Assembly (NCBI RefSeq): GCF_016405145.1
Contig: NZ_JAEKIA010000011.1
Location: forward strand, 1-64,000
Source of the DNA: Schaalia cardiffensis
GTDB taxonomy: Bacteria > Actinomycetota > Actinomycetes > Actinomycetales > Actinomycetaceae
Reading direction: 5' to 3'
DNA: 64,000 nucleotides
Both the position numbers and the translations under genes were made by a program. This document shows, piece by piece, positions 37,183 to 48,929 of this stretch; position 1 is the first letter of the stretch; each line of letters begins with the position of its first letter. The notes under the pieces are model-generated. The model saw nothing but the letters and a program-made list of their open reading frames with translations, was not told where the DNA came from and did no database searches.

Positions 37183-38175
37183 ATGAGTCTCGATCACCTC
37201 ATCTCCATCCGCGACCTCGAATACAGTGAGGCGCTCCTCCTCCTTGACACGGCCGAGCAGATGGCCGCAACCCAATCCCATCGAGTCAAGAAGCTCCCGA
37301 CTCTGCACGGGCGGACGGTCGTCAACCTGTTCTTTGAGGATTCGACGCGCACCAGGATCTCCTTCGAGACCGCAGCCAAGCGCCTGTCCGCAGATGTCAT
37401 CAACTTCTCCGCGAAGGGCTCCTCCCTGTCCAAAGGCGAGTCACTCAAAGACACGGCCCTGACCCTCCAAGCGATGGGTGCCGATGCTGTTGTCGTACGA
37501 CACTCCTCCTCCGGGGCGGCACACCGCCTCGCTCACGCGGGGTGGATGGACTTGCCGGTCCTCAATGCCGGAGACGGTACGCACCAGCATCCCACTCAGG
37601 CGCTCCTCGATGCGATGACCCTGCGCCGCCACTACAAGAGGGACCCGAGTTCGCCTGAAGTTGAGCCCCTCGCACCCGGCACTGACCTTGAAGGCGCCCG
37701 GGTTGTCATCGTCGGCGATGTCCTGCACTCGCGTGTTGCCCGCTCCAACGTTGACCTCCTGACGCTTCTGGGAGCGCAGGTCATCCTCGTTGCACCTCCG
37801 ACCCTGCTGCCCGTCGGCATTGAGGGCTGGGCCTGCGACGTGGACTACGACCTCGACCACGCGCTCGCTTCAGAGCCCGATGCGGTCATGATGCTGCGCG
37901 TCCAACGTGAACGCATGAGCGCCGCAGGCGGAGGATTCTTCCCCTCACCCGGTGAATACCACGCAGCCTACGGCCTCGACCGTCAGCGTTTCGAAAAGCT
38001 TGCCGAGAAAACGATCGTCATGCATCCCGGCCCGATGAATCGAGGCCTGGAAATCAGCGCGGAAGCCGCAGACTCACCTCGTGCTGTCGTCGTCGAGCAA
38101 GTCTCGAACGGCGTCAGCGTTCGTATGGCCGCCCTCTACCTCCTGCTCGCACCCGAAGGACACTCTCATGACTGA
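37183..38175 (+). CDS. pyrB: Aspartate carbamoyltransferase catalytic chain
   Basis: The 330-residue enzyme joins carbamoyl phosphate and aspartate. The carbamoyl-phosphate motif is [13 protein letters not shown], followed by [15 protein letters not shown] and the aspartate-loop region; the C-terminus has [13 protein letters not shown]. No regulatory PyrI gene is present, so it is presumably an unregulated trimer. It overlaps pyrC by 8 nt. Confidence 0.97.
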   Translation: MSLDHLISIRDLEYSEALLLLDTAEQMAATQSHRVKKLPTLHGRTVVNLFFEDSTRTRISFETAAKRLSADVINFSAKGSSLSKGESLKDTALTLQAMGADAVVVRHSSSGAAHRLAHAGWMDLPVLNAGDGTHQHPTQALLDAMTLRRHYKRDPSSPEVEPLAPGTDLEGARVVIVGDVLHSRVARSNVDLLTLLGAQVILVAPPTLLPVGIEGWACDVDYDLDHALASEPDAVMMLRVQRERMSAAGGGFFPSPGEYHAAYGLDRQRFEKLAEKTIVMHPGPMNRGLEISAEAADSPRAVVVEQVSNGVSVRMAALYLLLAPEGHSHD

Positions 38176-39487
38176 TTCGACTCGCACCTGGTTCATCTCC
38201 TCCGCTGATATCCTCGGCGAGGGGCGTCACGACATCCTCGTCAAGGACGGCGTGATCGCCGCAATCGGAGATGAGGCCCGCGATGGGGCGAAGGATGCCC
38301 GCAGGGTTGACGCCGATGGACTCATCGCCCTTCCCGGCCTCGTCGATATTCACACGCACCTGCGCCAACCCGGCCAAGAGGACGCCGAAACCATTGAAAC
38401 AGGGACCCGAGCGGCAGCGGCGGGCGGCTACACCGCAGTTCACGCGATGGCGAACACTACCCCGGTTGCCGACACCGCTTCGGTCGTCGACCAGGTCTGG
38501 GAGATCGGCCGCGAATGCGGATGGGTGGAAGTCCGTCCCGTCGGAGCCGTCACCAAGGGCCTCAAAGGCGAACAGCTTTCCGCGATGGGCGCAATGGCGA
38601 ACTCGCGCGCCAAAGTCCGTGTCTTCTCCGACGACGGCAAATGCGTCTCCGACCCGGTGCTCATGCGCCGCGCCCTCGAATACGTCAAGACCTTCGACGG
38701 TGTGGTCGCCCAGCATTCCCAAGACCCGCTCCTGACTGAGGGCGCCCAGATGAACGAGTCCCCGCTTTCGGGTGAACTCGGCCTGCCCGGTTGGCCCGCC
38801 GTCGCCGAAGAGGCGATTATCGCCCGCGATATTCTCCTCGCGAAGCACGTCGGCTCACGCGTGCACGTCTGCCACCTGTCGACCGCAGGATCAGTCGAGC
38901 TCATCCGCTGGGGCAAGAAAATGGGAGTGAAGGTCACCGCCGAAGCGACCCCGCACCACCTGTTCCTCACGGAGGAACTCGCTCGCTCCTACGATCCGCT
39001 CTACAAGGTCAACCCGCCCTTACGTACCGCCGAGGACGTGGAGGCGGTCCGTCAAGGCCTGGCCGATGGGACGATTGACGTCGTCGGCACGGACCATGCG
39101 CCCCACCCGCTCGAATCGAAGGACTGCGAATGGCAGGCCGGAGCTTTCGGCATGACCGGACTGGAGACTGCGCTGCCGATCCTCATTGAAACAATGGTGA
39201 ACACGGGCCGCATGACCTGGGCGGATATTGCGCGCGTCCTGTCGACCACGCCAGCGAAGATCGGCCGCGTCTCAACGCAGGGGCAGGGCCTCGTCGTCGG
39301 TGCTCTTGCGAACATCACCCTCGTCGATCCTTCGGTGCGCCGCATCGTCGATCCGGCGACCCAGCAGAGCCGCTCTTCGAACTCACCGTATCGTGGAATG
39401 GAACTGCCCGGACAGGTGCTCTACACCTTCCACCGGGGCGAATCCACGGTCCTCGCGGGCGAGCTCATCTCCAAGGAGAACCGCTGA
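38168..39487 (+). CDS. pyrC: Dihydroorotase
   Basis: The 439-residue amidohydrolase (long, class I type) cyclises carbamoyl aspartate. Metal ligands are visible in [13 protein letters not shown], a later HVCHLST and [20 protein letters not shown] is the substrate-binding segment. The start ATG at 38168 lies inside the pyrB end; the remaining upstream frame belongs to pyrB. It ends on the first base of the carA-like gene. Confidence 0.96.
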   Translation: MTDSTRTWFISSADILGEGRHDILVKDGVIAAIGDEARDGAKDARRVDADGLIALPGLVDIHTHLRQPGQEDAETIETGTRAAAAGGYTAVHAMANTTPVADTASVVDQVWEIGRECGWVEVRPVGAVTKGLKGEQLSAMGAMANSRAKVRVFSDDGKCVSDPVLMRRALEYVKTFDGVVAQHSQDPLLTEGAQMNESPLSGELGLPGWPAVAEEAIIARDILLAKHVGSRVHVCHLSTAGSVELIRWGKKMGVKVTAEATPHHLFLTEELARSYDPLYKVNPPLRTAEDVEAVRQGLADGTIDVVGTDHAPHPLESKDCEWQAGAFGMTGLETALPILIETMVNTGRMTWADIARVLSTTPAKIGRVSTQGQGLVVGALANITLVDPSVRRIVDPATQQSRSSNSPYRGMELPGQVLYTFHRGESTVLAGELISKENR

Positions 39488-40077
39488 TGCCCGCTGTTGC
39501 ACTTCTCGTCCTCGAGGACGGGAGCGTCCACCTCGGCGCCCCTTTCGGCGCCGAGGGGATCGCCCAGGGTCCCGCCGACTTCTGCGTGGAGATGAACGGC
39601 GAGCACAAGGCCCTCACCAGCTTGGATCATGCGGGTAAGATCCTCGTGATGACGAGCCCCCATGTGGGGATTTCCGGTTTCGACCCTGAGGCTGAGCCGA
39701 CGAGGATCACAGCCACGGGACTCGTCATCCGAGAGGGGGCCAGACCCGCCTCGTGGACCCGCAGGCGCGAACTCGTTGAAGAACTCAAAGATCAGGGCGT
39801 CGTGGGAATCAGTGGCATCGACACGAGGGCGGTGACGCATCGCCTGCGCGCAAATCCCTCAATGCGGGCCTTCATCGTTTCCGGGCGGGCTTTGCCCGCT
39901 TCGGCCCAGGTCCTTGTCGATAGGGGAGTGCGCCGCCTCTCATTGGACGATGCGGCAGCACAATTGTTCCCGCAGGGCGTGGAGGAAACGGGCGCGACGC
40001 CCCTTTTTGACCGCTTCCTTTCGCATGTCACCTCCAGGTGGGCCGCGATTGCCGATTCTGAAGGAAGAAGCCTCTGA
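39487..40077 (+). CDS. carA: Carbamoyl-phosphate synthase small subunit without glutaminase domain
   Basis: At 196 residues this is about half the usual 370-400. Residues 1 to about 135 are the N-terminal CarA domain ([52 protein letters not shown]), with the usual FNTxMTGYQE stretch changed to [10 protein letters not shown]. The class I glutamine amidotransferase domain, with its Cys-His-Glu triad and GICLGHQ motif, is entirely absent. Residues 136-196 resemble nothing I recognise. The stop overlaps the carB start by one base, so no lost domain is hidden downstream. Either CarB uses ammonia or another amidotransferase, or this subunit is structural only. Confidence 0.85.
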   Translation: MPAVALLVLEDGSVHLGAPFGAEGIAQGPADFCVEMNGEHKALTSLDHAGKILVMTSPHVGISGFDPEAEPTRITATGLVIREGARPASWTRRRELVEELKDQGVVGISGIDTRAVTHRLRANPSMRAFIVSGRALPASAQVLVDRGVRRLSLDDAAAQLFPQGVEETGATPLFDRFLSHVTSRWAAIADSEGRSL

Positions 40078-43000
40078 TGCCCCGCAGAACAGACATCGAA
40101 TCGATCCTCGTCATCGGTTCTGGGCCCATCGTCATCGGTCAGGCCTGCGAATTCGACTACTCGGGAACCCAGGCGTGCCGCGTCCTCAAATCCGAGGGCT
40201 ACCGCGTGATCCTCGTCAACTCCAATCCGGCGACGATCATGACCGACCCGGGAATGGCGGACGCGACCTACGTCGAGCCCCTGACCCTCGAGGTCATCAC
40301 GTCGATCATCGACAAGGAGCGTCCTGACGCGCTGATCGCGAACCTGGGTGGGCAAACCGCGTTGAACGCGGCCGTTGAACTCGGCGAGGCCGGAGTCCTC
40401 GACAGTTACGGCGTCGAGCTGATCGGAGTGTCCCTCGAAGCGATCAAGTCAGGTGAGGACCGAGACGAATTCAAAGCCATTATTGAACGCTGCGGCGCCG
40501 AAGTGGCGCGCTCCTTCATTGCGCATAGCCTCAAGGAGTGCCACGAGGCGGCCCGTGAACTCGGCTACCCCCTCGTCGTGCGCCCCTCCTTCACCATGGG
40601 CGGCCTGGGCTCAGGATTCGCCCACACCCCTGAAGAGCTTGAACGCATCGCCGGGGAGGGCTTGGCGAACTCGATCACGAACGAGGTCCTCCTCGAGGAG
40701 TCCATTCTCGGCTGGAAAGAGATCGAGTACGAGGTCATGCGCGACAGCGCCGACACCTGCATTGCCGTGTGCTCGATCGACAATGTCGACCCTGTGGGCG
40801 TCCACACGGGAGACTCCGTGACCATTGCTCCCGCCTTGACGCTCAGCGAAGAACAGGCCTCGCAGCTGCGTGAACTGAGTTTCAAGATCATCCGCGAAGT
40901 CGGTGTGGACACGGGCGGCTGCAATATCCAATACGCACTCGACCCGAGCTCGGGGCGCGTCATCGTCATTGAAATGAATCCCAGGGTGTCGCGTTCTTCC
41001 GCATTGGCGTCGAAAGCGACGGGATTCCCGATCGCGAAGATCAGTGCGAAGCTCGCGATCGGCTACACCCTCGATGAGATCACGAATGACATCACGGGCA
41101 GGCCTGCCTCAAAGGATCCGAGCGTCGACTACGTCGTCGTGAAGGTCCCGCGTTTCACTTTTGAGAAGTTCCCGGGTGCCGACCCGAGGCTCACGACCTC
41201 AATGAAGGCCGTGGGTGAGGCGATGGCGATTGGCCGCACCTACACGGAAGCCCTGCAAAAGGCGTTGAGGTCGATCGACAAGCCGGTAGTCCAATTCCAC
41301 TGGAACGAGCCCGCACCCACGCCGGAGGAGACCACGGCCCTCGTTGAAGCTGTGAAAGTGCCGACCGAGGCGCGCTTCGTGCAGATCCAACAGGCGATCA
41401 GAGGTGGAGCGAGCCTTGAAGAACTGCATGAGGCGACGAAGATCGACCCCTGGTTCCTTGACCAGATGTTCCTCCTCGACGAGGTCGCCCAGCGTCTGGA
41501 AGCCGCTCCGGCTCTGAACCGAGAGGTCCTCGAGGAGGCGAAGCGTCACGGGTTTTCCGACTCGCAGATCGCCACGATCCGTGGCCTGTCTGAGGAGACT
41601 GTGCGTGAAGTGCGCGGCGCCTTCGAAATTCACCCGGTCTTCAAAATGGTCGACACCTGTTCGGCCCGATTCGATGCGAGCACTCCTTACGCGTATTCCA
41701 CCTACGAGGAGGAAAACGAGGTCCGTCCTCGCCAGCGTGAGGCCGTCATCATTTTGGGCGCGGGCCCGAACCGGATCGGCCAGGGCATCGAGTTCGACTA
41801 CTCCTGTGTCCACGCCGCGATGGCCTTGCGCAGTCGTTTCGACACGATCATGGTCAATTGCAACCCGGAGACCGTGTCCACGGACTACGACATTTCAGAC
41901 CGCCTCTACTTTGAGCCCCTCACTCTTGAAGATGTGCTTGAGATCTACCGCGCGGAGTTGGCCGCAGGTCCGATCCGTGGCGTCATCGTCCAACTCGGCG
42001 GCCAGACCCCGCTTTCTCTTGCGGAGGGTCTGAAGAAGGCGGGTGTGCCGATCCTGGGGACGAGCCCGGAGTCGATCGAATTAGCTGAAGACCGTGAGGA
42101 GTTCGGCAAGATTCTCGACCAGGCCGCTTGCCCCGCGCCGGCGCACGATGTCGCTCATTCGGTGGCGCAGGTCCACGAGGTCGCAGAAAGGGTTGGTTTC
42201 CCGGTCCTCGTGCGCCCGAGCTTCGTTTTGGGCGGACAGGGCATGGCGATCATTAATGACACTGCGGCCCTGTCCGACTATCTTGACCGGCCCGATATTG
42301 ATCAGCTCTTCGAACGCGGCCCGCTGCTCATTGATCGTTTCCTCGATGCCGCAACCGAGATCGACGTCGACGCCCTGTACGACGGCGAGGAACTTTTCCT
42401 CGGAGCGATCATGGAGCACATTGAGGAGGCCGGGATCCACTCAGGCGACTCGGCGTGCGTCCTGCCTCCGATGACCCTTTCCTCACGTCAACTCGAAAGG
42501 ATCGCCGCTTCAACGGAGCAGATCGCCCGAGGTGTTGGCGTGCGGGGCCTGGTCAATATCCAGTTCGCCCTGCTTTCCGACACCCTCTACGTCATTGAAG
42601 CGAACCCGAGAGCCTCACGAACGGTTCCTTTCGCGTCGAAGGCGAGTGGCGTCGCCCTCGCGAAGGCTGCGGCACTCATCCAGGTGGGCGAATCGATCGC
42701 ATCCTTGCGCGAGGAGGGGATCTTGCCCGCCCAGGATGCGCGTTTCATTGACGAGGGCGGGTCCATCGCCTTGAAGGAGGCTGTGCTTCCCTTCCGTCGA
42801 TTCCGCCGCGAGGATGGTTCCGTGGTCGATACGATCCTCGGGCCTGAGATGCGTTCCACCGGTGAAGTGATGGGCATTGACCGGGATTTCCCGAGGGCTT
42901 TCGCGAAGTCCCAGTCGAGTGCTTGTGGTGAACTGCCGACTGAAGGAACGGTCTTCATTTCCATTGCGGATTCGGATAAGCGGGCGATTGTGTTCCCAGC

Positions 43001-43373
43001 GGCCCGGATGCGTGAGCTCGGTTTCACGATTCTCGCGACCGCGGGAACGGCTTCGGTGCTGCGGCGTAATGGCATTGAGGCGACTGTTGTTCGTAAGAGC
43101 TCGACTGGGCGGGGCCCCAATGGGGAGCCGACGGTTGTTGATCTCATCAATGACGGCCTGATTGATCTCATTGTCAACACGCCGCAGAAGTCTTCGAATC
43201 GTCATGACGGCTATCAGATCCGCACGGCCGCTGCGGCGAATGATCGGACGATTATCACGACCCTGCAGGCCTTCAACGCGGTGGTCCAGGCGATTGAGGC
43301 TCGTCTTTGTGGGGCGTTTAGTGTGCGTTCACTCCAGGAGTGGGATGCCGTGCGCAAGGAGGAAATGAGATGA
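40077..43373 (+). CDS. carB: Carbamoyl-phosphate synthase large subunit
   Basis: The 1098-residue enzyme has the two homologous ATP-grasp halves. The first starts [21 protein letters not shown] (carboxyphosphate synthesis) and the second [19 protein letters not shown] near residue 560 (carbamate phosphorylation). A C-terminal MGS-like allosteric domain follows (from about 950, [19 protein letters not shown]). Nothing seems missing. It makes carbamoyl phosphate for both pyrimidines and arginine. Its usual glutaminase partner is truncated here, so the ammonia source is open. It overlaps pyrF by 4 nt. Confidence 0.97.
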   Translation: MPRRTDIESILVIGSGPIVIGQACEFDYSGTQACRVLKSEGYRVILVNSNPATIMTDPGMADATYVEPLTLEVITSIIDKERPDALIANLGGQTALNAAVELGEAGVLDSYGVELIGVSLEAIKSGEDRDEFKAIIERCGAEVARSFIAHSLKECHEAARELGYPLVVRPSFTMGGLGSGFAHTPEELERIAGEGLANSITNEVLLEESILGWKEIEYEVMRDSADTCIAVCSIDNVDPVGVHTGDSVTIAPALTLSEEQASQLRELSFKIIREVGVDTGGCNIQYALDPSSGRVIVIEMNPRVSRSSALASKATGFPIAKISAKLAIGYTLDEITNDITGRPASKDPSVDYVVVKVPRFTFEKFPGADPRLTTSMKAVGEAMAIGRTYTEALQKALRSIDKPVVQFHWNEPAPTPEETTALVEAVKVPTEARFVQIQQAIRGGASLEELHEATKIDPWFLDQMFLLDEVAQRLEAAPALNREVLEEAKRHGFSDSQIATIRGLSEETVREVRGAFEIHPVFKMVDTCSARFDASTPYAYSTYEEENEVRPRQREAVIILGAGPNRIGQGIEFDYSCVHAAMALRSRFDTIMVNCNPETVSTDYDISDRLYFEPLTLEDVLEIYRAELAAGPIRGVIVQLGGQTPLSLAEGLKKAGVPILGTSPESIELAEDREEFGKILDQAACPAPAHDVAHSVAQVHEVAERVGFPVLVRPSFVLGGQGMAIINDTAALSDYLDRPDIDQLFERGPLLIDRFLDAATEIDVDALYDGEELFLGAIMEHIEEAGIHSGDSACVLPPMTLSSRQLERIAASTEQIARGVGVRGLVNIQFALLSDTLYVIEANPRASRTVPFASKASGVALAKAAALIQVGESIASLREEGILPAQDARFIDEGGSIALKEAVLPFRRFRREDGSVVDTILGPEMRSTGEVMGIDRDFPRAFAKSQSSACGELPTEGTVFISIADSDKRAIVFPAARMRELGFTILATAGTASVLRRNGIEATVVRKSSTGRGPNGEPTVVDLINDGLIDLIVNTPQKSSNRHDGYQIRTAAAANDRTIITTLQAFNAVVQAIEARLCGAFSVRSLQEWDAVRKEEMR

Positions 43374-44209
43374 GCCTGGGATTCGGTGACCGCCTGGCGG
43401 CGTCCATGAGGGAGTGCGGCCCAGTGTGCGTCGGCATTGATCCGCATCCGGCCCTGCTCGACGCTTGGGGTCTTCCCCTTTCCCTTGAGGGGCTTCGTCA
43501 CTTCTCCCTCGGTGTTGTTGGAGCGTTGGGAGGAAGGGTCGGTGCTTTCAAACCCCAGTCCGCGTTCTTCGAGCGTTTCGGTTCGAAGGGCGTGGGTGTC
43601 CTCGAAGAGGTGATTGCAGCCTGCACTGGGGTGGGGAGCTTGTGCATTGTCGATGCGAAGCGCGGCGATATCGGTTCAACGATGAAGGGTTATGCGGATG
43701 CGTATCTCGCTCAGGGCTCGCCTCTGGCGGCGGATGCGGTGACTCTTTCCCCCTATTTGGGAGTCGGGTCTTTGCGTCCTGCCCTGGAGCTCGCTGCCGA
43801 GAATAATAGGGGAGTGTTCGTGCTTGCCCTCACCTCTAATCCTGAAGGGGCATCTGTTCAGCATTGCCGGGATAGTGAGGGCCGTTCGGTCGCAGCCCGC
43901 GTCGTGGAAGAGCTCGCGGCTTTCAATGCAGAGTGCGGTTTTGACTCCCTCGGCCCTGCGGGGGTCGTTGTTGGCGCGACCGTGGGAAGTGCGGTGAAGG
44001 ACCTGGGGATCGACCTCGAATCCTTGCACGGGGCGATCCTCACTCCCGGGGTCGGCGCCCAGGGTGCGGGGCCCGATGAGCTTGCTGAAGTGTTCGGGCG
44101 TGCGCGTCAAGCGGTGCTCGCTTCTTCGTCGAGGGCGGTTCTGGCGAGAGGACCGAGCCCGGACGGCCTGCGCGGAGCCTATGAGGAGGCGGTGAGTCTG
44201 CTCTCTTGA
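43370..44209 (+). CDS. pyrF: Orotidine 5'-phosphate decarboxylase
   Basis: The 279-residue TIM-barrel enzyme forms UMP from OMP. The catalytic motif [11 protein letters not shown] and the early [13 protein letters not shown] mark the longer class II type found in actinobacteria; [12 protein letters not shown] is also typical. The ATG at 43370 overlaps the carB stop, with AAGGAGG upstream. It is the last gene of the pyr operon; pyrD is not in this window. Confidence 0.96.
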   Translation: MSLGFGDRLAASMRECGPVCVGIDPHPALLDAWGLPLSLEGLRHFSLGVVGALGGRVGAFKPQSAFFERFGSKGVGVLEEVIAACTGVGSLCIVDAKRGDIGSTMKGYADAYLAQGSPLAADAVTLSPYLGVGSLRPALELAAENNRGVFVLALTSNPEGASVQHCRDSEGRSVAARVVEELAAFNAECGFDSLGPAGVVVGATVGSAVKDLGIDLESLHGAILTPGVGAQGAGPDELAEVFGRARQAVLASSSRAVLARGPSPDGLRGAYEEAVSLLS

Positions 44210-44509
44210 GGCGCGGGGGCTCATTGAGCGTGGCGGGTAAAGAAAGAACCCAGCCTCCTCTTATGAGGCGCGCGGGAGCGGAGTCCAGCGCCAGCTGGTG
44301 TGCCGACTGCATCCGCGCTTCGCTTGAGGCACGCCGGGGGCGGAGTCCAAGAACAGTCGAAAGGGGCGCTGGCGTGAGTCGTCTCTCCTCGGGCGCTTAG
44401 GGCACAGCCTCATTACGATTCGCCAAAGCGCTGCCCATTTCTTCCACGGAATGTGAGCTGAGCTATACACTTTGCGAAAGGTTACCTCCACGTGAAGGAG
44501 TGGGCAGCG
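44210..44509. other. Intergenic region upstream of mihF
   Basis: This 300-nt spacer contains two related strings, GAGGCGCGCGGGAGCGGAGT near 44264 and GAGGCACGCCGGGGGCGGAGT near 44331, and near its right end the mihF promoter. No gene is supported. Confidence 0.5.
44464..44471 (+). promoter_or_regulatory. mihF -10 element (TATACACT)
   Basis: TATACACT, about 40 nt before the mihF ATG, contains an overlapping TATACA/TACACT pair typical of -10 boxes. The mRNA would have a short leader with the binding site GAAGGAG. Confidence 0.5.
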
Positions 44510-44821
44510 ATGGCACTACCGCATCTGACCCCCGAACAGCGTGCTGAAGCACTTGAGAAGGCAACCGTCGCCAGGCGTCGCCGCGCTGAGATTAAAGGAA
44601 AATTGAAGAACCGGGAGCTCAGCCTCTCACAGGTTCTCGCGCTCGCTGAGAATGACGAGGCCGTCGCGAAGATGCGAGTCCTCGCTCTTCTTGAGTCTTT
44701 GCCGAGAGTCGGAGTCACCACCGCAGATCATCTGATGGATGAGTACGGGATCGCCAGGACCCGGCGCGTGCGCGGCCTCGGGCATGTTCAAGCCCAGGCC
44801 CTCATTGACAGGTTCGGGTGA
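44510..44821 (+). CDS. mihF: Actinobacterial integration host factor (mIHF)
   Basis: The 103-residue nucleoid protein begins ALPHLTPEQRAEALEKA and has a basic helix ATVARRRRAEIKGKLKNRE. It then has the H2TH-like LLESLPRVGVTTADHLMDEYG and RVRGLGHVQAQALI. It bends DNA and supports integration and chromosome structure. The ATG at 44510 was chosen because GGAG lies 9 nt upstream and matches the family's N-terminus. The gene precedes gmk and rpoZ as in other actinobacteria. Confidence 0.95.
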   Translation: MALPHLTPEQRAEALEKATVARRRRAEIKGKLKNRELSLSQVLALAENDEAVAKMRVLALLESLPRVGVTTADHLMDEYGIARTRRVRGLGHVQAQALIDRFG

Positions 44822-44862
44822 AAGGATTCGGCTGAACGTCCACGCGATGGCAGGATGGTTTC

Positions 44863-45420
44863 ATGGCGACTCCACGACTCACTGTTCTCGCAGGTCCGAC
44901 CGCTGTCGGCAAAGGGACTGTCGTCCAGGCCCTTCGGCTCCGGCATCCTGAACTCGTCGTTTCGGTTTCTGCGACGACGCGCGCACCACGGCCCGGAGAA
45001 ATCGACGGAGTCCACTATCACTTCCTCAGTGACTCCCAATTCGATGAGCTTGTCGAGGACGGGGGAATGCTCGAATGGGCGTGGGTCCATGGGCTTCACC
45101 GCTATGGCACTCCCCGCCGCCCCGTTGAAGAGGCTCTCACTGCGGGCAAGAGCGTGCTTTTGGAAATCGACTTGGATGGCGCGCGCCAGGTGCGCCGTTC
45201 CATGCCCGAAGCCCATTTCGTTTTCCTCGCGCCGCCGAGTTGGGATGTGCTGGTTGCGCGTCTGCTCGGGCGGGGCACCGAGGACGAAGAGGAGAGGGCA
45301 CGGAGGCTGGAAACCGCGAAGACGGAGCTGGCAGCGGAGTCCGAGTTCGATGTGACTGTGACGAACGACGACCTCGATGTGGCCGTGGCGGAACTGGCCC
45401 AGGTTATGGGCCTGGAGTAG
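44863..45420 (+). CDS. gmk: Guanylate kinase
   Basis: The 185-residue enzyme phosphorylates GMP. The P-loop is GPTAVGKGT, the GMP-binding segment is [21 protein letters not shown], and the lid has GRGTEDEEE. The length is normal. A CAGGAT 6 nt before the ATG may be a weak -10 of a leaderless mRNA. Confidence 0.96.
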   Translation: MATPRLTVLAGPTAVGKGTVVQALRLRHPELVVSVSATTRAPRPGEIDGVHYHFLSDSQFDELVEDGGMLEWAWVHGLHRYGTPRRPVEEALTAGKSVLLEIDLDGARQVRRSMPEAHFVFLAPPSWDVLVARLLGRGTEDEEERARRLETAKTELAAESEFDVTVTNDDLDVAVAELAQVMGLE

Positions 45421-45467
45421 ACTGACGAGCCGTGGCCGTTTGGCCGTGAAGAACCAGGAGGAGTCGA

Positions 45468-45734
45468 ATGTCCGGAATTGTCGCGCAGCCCGAAGGCATC
45501 ACGTCCCCGCCGATCGACGATCTTCTTGAGCACGTCGATTCGAAGTACGCGCTCGTGATCTTCGCCGCCCGTCGCGCCCGGCAGATCAACTCGTACAATC
45601 TTCAGCTCGAGCAGAACATGATCCAGTACGTGGGCCCCGTCGTTGAGACCGCTCCCGACGAGAAGCCCCTGGCCATTGCTCTGCGCGAAATCAACGAGGG
45701 CCTGTTGTCCCTCGAGGCCGACGAGAAGGCCTGA
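45468..45734 (+). CDS. rpoZ: RNA polymerase omega subunit
   Basis: The 88-residue subunit has [21 protein letters not shown] and [13 protein letters not shown], the conserved core that binds beta prime, and the late [21 protein letters not shown] precedes the ATG. Only 5 nt separate it from coaBC. Confidence 0.96.
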   Translation: MSGIVAQPEGITSPPIDDLLEHVDSKYALVIFAARRARQINSYNLQLEQNMIQYVGPVVETAPDEKPLAIALREINEGLLSLEADEKA

Positions 45735-45739
45735 GAATC

Positions 45740-47023
45740 ATGGCCCCCACGGTCGTCGTCGGGGTGGGTGCTGGAATCGCCGCCTACAAGGCGGCGATTC
45801 TTGTACGCGCACTCATGCGCGCCGGCGTGAAAGTCCACGTCGTCCCCACTCCTCGCTCCCTTGATTTCGTTGGACGCACCACCTGGGAGGGGCTGAGTGG
45901 CCAGCCCGTCTTAACGGGAGTCGCGGATCTTCCCGGCGCCGACCATGTGGAGTTGGCTCGAGTGGCGCAGCTCATTGTCATCGCACCGGCCACAGCTGAT
46001 CTCATCGCTCGTCTTCGCTCGGGCGTTGCGGACGATCTTTTAACGACGAGTGTCTTGGCGGCTCACTGCCCGGTCCTCATCGCCCCGGCCATGCATTCGA
46101 ATATGTGGACGAACCCAGCGACTCAGGACAATGTTCGTGTCCTGAGAGAGCGGGGAGTGCACGTCCTCGACCCTGACACTGGGGCCCTCGGCTCAGGAGA
46201 TTCTGGGATCGGCAGGCTCGTCGATCCTGAGACGATCGCCAAGAAGGCCCTTGAGCTCTTGGGCCGGGGGAAGGTGAAAGACAGCCTCGAGGCAGCTGTG
46301 AAATTGGACGCAGCTGCGAAAACTGAACAGAAGCAGGCCCTCGCGGGTGCGCGTATCCTCATCACCGCAGGTGGCACACGAGAACCCATTGACCCGGTGC
46401 GTTTCATTGGGAACTGCTCCTCGGGGCGTCAAGGCATTGAGATCGCGAAAGCTGCTTTCGCTGCGGGCGCACAGGTCACTCTCTTCGCCTCGAATATTGA
46501 ATCCGAGATGCTCTCTGAACTCGATTCTCGAATCGACGTTGTGCCCGCGCCCTCGTCCATCGATGTTGAAGAGGCCGTGATGAGCAGGCTGAAAGACTGT
46601 GACGCGCTCGTCATGGCCGCCGCGATCGCCGACTTCAAGCCCGAAGCGGCAAGGGAGGACAAGATCAAGAAGGACCCGGACTCAACGGATGCGCCGATCC
46701 TCCACCTTGTTCGCACCACCGACATCTTGCGTTCAGTGTGCGTGTCCAAGGACCGGCCGAAAGTGGTGCTCGGTTTCGCCGCAGAAACCGGAACACCCGA
46801 GGACGTGTTGAATCTCGGCACCAAAAAAGCCCTGCGCAAGGGAGCGGATCTTCTCGCCGTGAACCGCGTTGGCGGGGGAGCGGGCTTCGGCGAGGTCGAT
46901 AATGAGGTGTGGCTCCTCGACTCTGCGGGCCTGATGCTTGAGAGCACCAAGGGCTCGAAATCCAGGGTCGCTCAAGCCCTTGTCAGCGCGATCGGGGATC
47001 GACTCGCTAGACTGTCCAGGTGA
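45740..47023 (+). CDS. coaBC: Bifunctional phosphopantothenoylcysteine decarboxylase/synthetase
   Basis: The 427-residue enzyme carries out two steps of coenzyme A synthesis. The N-terminal flavin-dependent CoaC has [15 protein letters not shown] and the PAMHSNMW motif (His instead of the enteric Asn, as in other actinobacteria). The C-terminal CoaB starts at about 196 with [22 protein letters not shown] and has [10 protein letters not shown]. The stop overlaps metK by 4 nt. Confidence 0.96.
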   Translation: MAPTVVVGVGAGIAAYKAAILVRALMRAGVKVHVVPTPRSLDFVGRTTWEGLSGQPVLTGVADLPGADHVELARVAQLIVIAPATADLIARLRSGVADDLLTTSVLAAHCPVLIAPAMHSNMWTNPATQDNVRVLRERGVHVLDPDTGALGSGDSGIGRLVDPETIAKKALELLGRGKVKDSLEAAVKLDAAAKTEQKQALAGARILITAGGTREPIDPVRFIGNCSSGRQGIEIAKAAFAAGAQVTLFASNIESEMLSELDSRIDVVPAPSSIDVEEAVMSRLKDCDALVMAAAIADFKPEAAREDKIKKDPDSTDAPILHLVRTTDILRSVCVSKDRPKVVLGFAAETGTPEDVLNLGTKKALRKGADLLAVNRVGGGAGFGEVDNEVWLLDSAGLMLESTKGSKSRVAQALVSAIGDRLARLSR

Positions 47024-48213
47024 CTTCAAACCGCCTGCTTTTCACGTCTGAATCCGTTACCGAGGGACACCCGGACAAGGTCTGTGATCGGATCTCCGAT
47101 TCGATCCTTGATGCGATCCTCGCCCAGGATCCTCATGCGCGCGTCGCCGTTGAAACGATGACGACGACGGGCCTGGTCCATGTTGCGGGTGAAGTCACGA
47201 CGGAAGCGTACGTCGAGATCCCGCAGATCATCAGGGAAGAGGTCCTCGCGATCGGCTACAACTCCTCGCGAGTCGGATTCGACGGAGCCTCGTGCGGCGT
47301 GTCCGTGTCGATCGATCAGCAAAGCCCCGACATCGCCGGAGGCGTGGACCGCGCACTCGAAGCGCGTGAAGGCAGTGCCCGTGACGAAAGGGATTCACAG
47401 GGCGCCGGAGACCAGGGCATCATGTTCGGCTACGCCTGCAATGACACCCCGGACCTCATGCCCGCACCGATCTGGCTCGCACACAGGCTCGCGAAACGCC
47501 TGGCGGAGGTTCGTCACAGTGGTGAAGCTGAGGGGCTGCGCCCCGATGGCAAAACCCAGGTGACTCTCGCTTACGAGGAGGGGCGCCCGGTTGCGATCGA
47601 CACGGTGCTCGTCTCAACCCAACATGACGAGACACTGTCGAACACGGCCCTCAGTGATCTCGTGACATCGAAGGTGATCACCCCCGTCCTCGACGAATGC
47701 GGACTCGAACTGGCTCGCGCCGACATGTCCATCCTCGTCAACCCTTCGGGACGCTTCGTCATTGGTGGGCCCGCGGGTGATGCGGGCCTGACCGGTAGGA
47801 AGATCATCGTTGACACCTATGGGGGCATGGCCCGCCACGGGGGCGGCGCTTTTTCCGGTAAGGACCCCTCGAAGGTCGACCGTTCTGCCGCTTACGCTGC
47901 ACGCTGGGCCGCGAAGAATGTCGTGGCAGCGGGGCTGGCCTCCAGGTGCGAGCTGCAGCTCGCCTACGCGATCGGACGCGCGCACCCGGTGGGACTCTAC
48001 GTCGACACTTTTGGAACGGGAATCGTTGAAGACCACAGAATCGCTGATGCGATCACTGAAGTGTTCGATCTTCGCCCGGCTGGCATGATCGAAGATCTTG
48101 ATCTGCTGCGCCCGATCTACAAGGAGACCTCCGCTTACGGCCACTTCGGACGAGGACTCTTCCCCTGGGAGGCCCTCGATCGGGTTGATGCGCTGAAGGC
48201 AGCGATCGAATGA
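47020..48213 (+). CDS. metK: S-adenosylmethionine synthetase
   Basis: The 397-residue enzyme makes SAM from ATP and methionine. Signatures are [32 protein letters not shown] and [19 protein letters not shown]. The GTG start overlaps the coaBC stop. The VKOR gene begins 4 nt before the metK end. Confidence 0.98.
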   Translation: MTSNRLLFTSESVTEGHPDKVCDRISDSILDAILAQDPHARVAVETMTTTGLVHVAGEVTTEAYVEIPQIIREEVLAIGYNSSRVGFDGASCGVSVSIDQQSPDIAGGVDRALEAREGSARDERDSQGAGDQGIMFGYACNDTPDLMPAPIWLAHRLAKRLAEVRHSGEAEGLRPDGKTQVTLAYEEGRPVAIDTVLVSTQHDETLSNTALSDLVTSKVITPVLDECGLELARADMSILVNPSGRFVIGGPAGDAGLTGRKIIVDTYGGMARHGGGAFSGKDPSKVDRSAAYAARWAAKNVVAAGLASRCELQLAYAIGRAHPVGLYVDTFGTGIVEDHRIADAITEVFDLRPAGMIEDLDLLRPIYKETSAYGHFGRGLFPWEALDRVDALKAAIE

Positions 48214-48842
48214 GCTCTTTAGATGAGAGCGCCAGCGAGCTTTCCCTGAGCACGCCTGACTTTGATCTGTCGTGGCGGCGAAGGTCTGCGATCGTTATGG
48301 CCGTGGCCTCGCTCCTTGGTTTCGTGTCCGCAATGGTCCTTTCCGTTGAAGCCTGGCACCTCGCGAAGGATTCTGCTGCGAGCTTCGCCTGCGATGTGAA
48401 CTCGGTCCTGTCCTGTTCGGCGGTCGCGCAGACCCCCCAAGCCCAGGTTTTCGGCTTCCCGAACGCGTTCATGGGGATCGCTTTCGAAGCGGTCATTTTT
48501 TCTCTTGCAGTGGCCTTGGCTTCTGGGACGCGTTTTGCCAGGTGGTACCAGCTGGGGGCGACTCTCCTTGGAGCCGGTGGACTCCTTTTTGCCGGCTGGC
48601 TGTTCTACCAGTCCTACTTCGTGATCCACGTGCTGTGCCCCTGGTGCCTTGTCACCGCTGCGACGACCGTCTTCGTTTTTGCGACAATGACGCGCATTTC
48701 GATCCGCGAGGGCGCACTGCCCGCCCCCCGGGGGCTGCGCCGTATCATCGCCCTGGGCTACGACTGGGCTTTCACCTTCTTGCTGCTTTTCATCATGGCC
48801 GCGATGATCGTCGGACGATACGGGCTTGCACTCGTGTCGTGA
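48210..48842 (+). CDS. VKOR-family membrane thiol oxidase
   Basis: The 210-residue protein has five probable membrane helices. The loop cysteines are in [12 protein letters not shown], and the quinone-site CPWC is in [11 protein letters not shown]. In Actinomyces, VKOR reoxidises the exported oxidoreductase MdbA for disulfide formation in pilins and other surface proteins. The same role is likely here, though no DsbA-type exported partner is in this window. It is coupled to metK by overlap. Confidence 0.92.
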   Translation: MSSLDESASELSLSTPDFDLSWRRRSAIVMAVASLLGFVSAMVLSVEAWHLAKDSAASFACDVNSVLSCSAVAQTPQAQVFGFPNAFMGIAFEAVIFSLAVALASGTRFARWYQLGATLLGAGGLLFAGWLFYQSYFVIHVLCPWCLVTAATTVFVFATMTRISIREGALPAPRGLRRIIALGYDWAFTFLLLFIMAAMIVGRYGLALVS

Positions 48843-48929
48843 CCGCTCACACTCGTGTCGTGACCCTGGTGGGCAGGCCCCTTCAGGCACGCAAATGCCC
48901 ATGGCGCGTGTTCCAATAGGAGCATGGAC

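Noticed and set aside
40010-40100. Frameshift hiding a CarA glutaminase domain
   Set aside because: carB starts on the last base of the carA-like gene and its own N-terminus is complete; no GATase motif occurs in any frame nearby.
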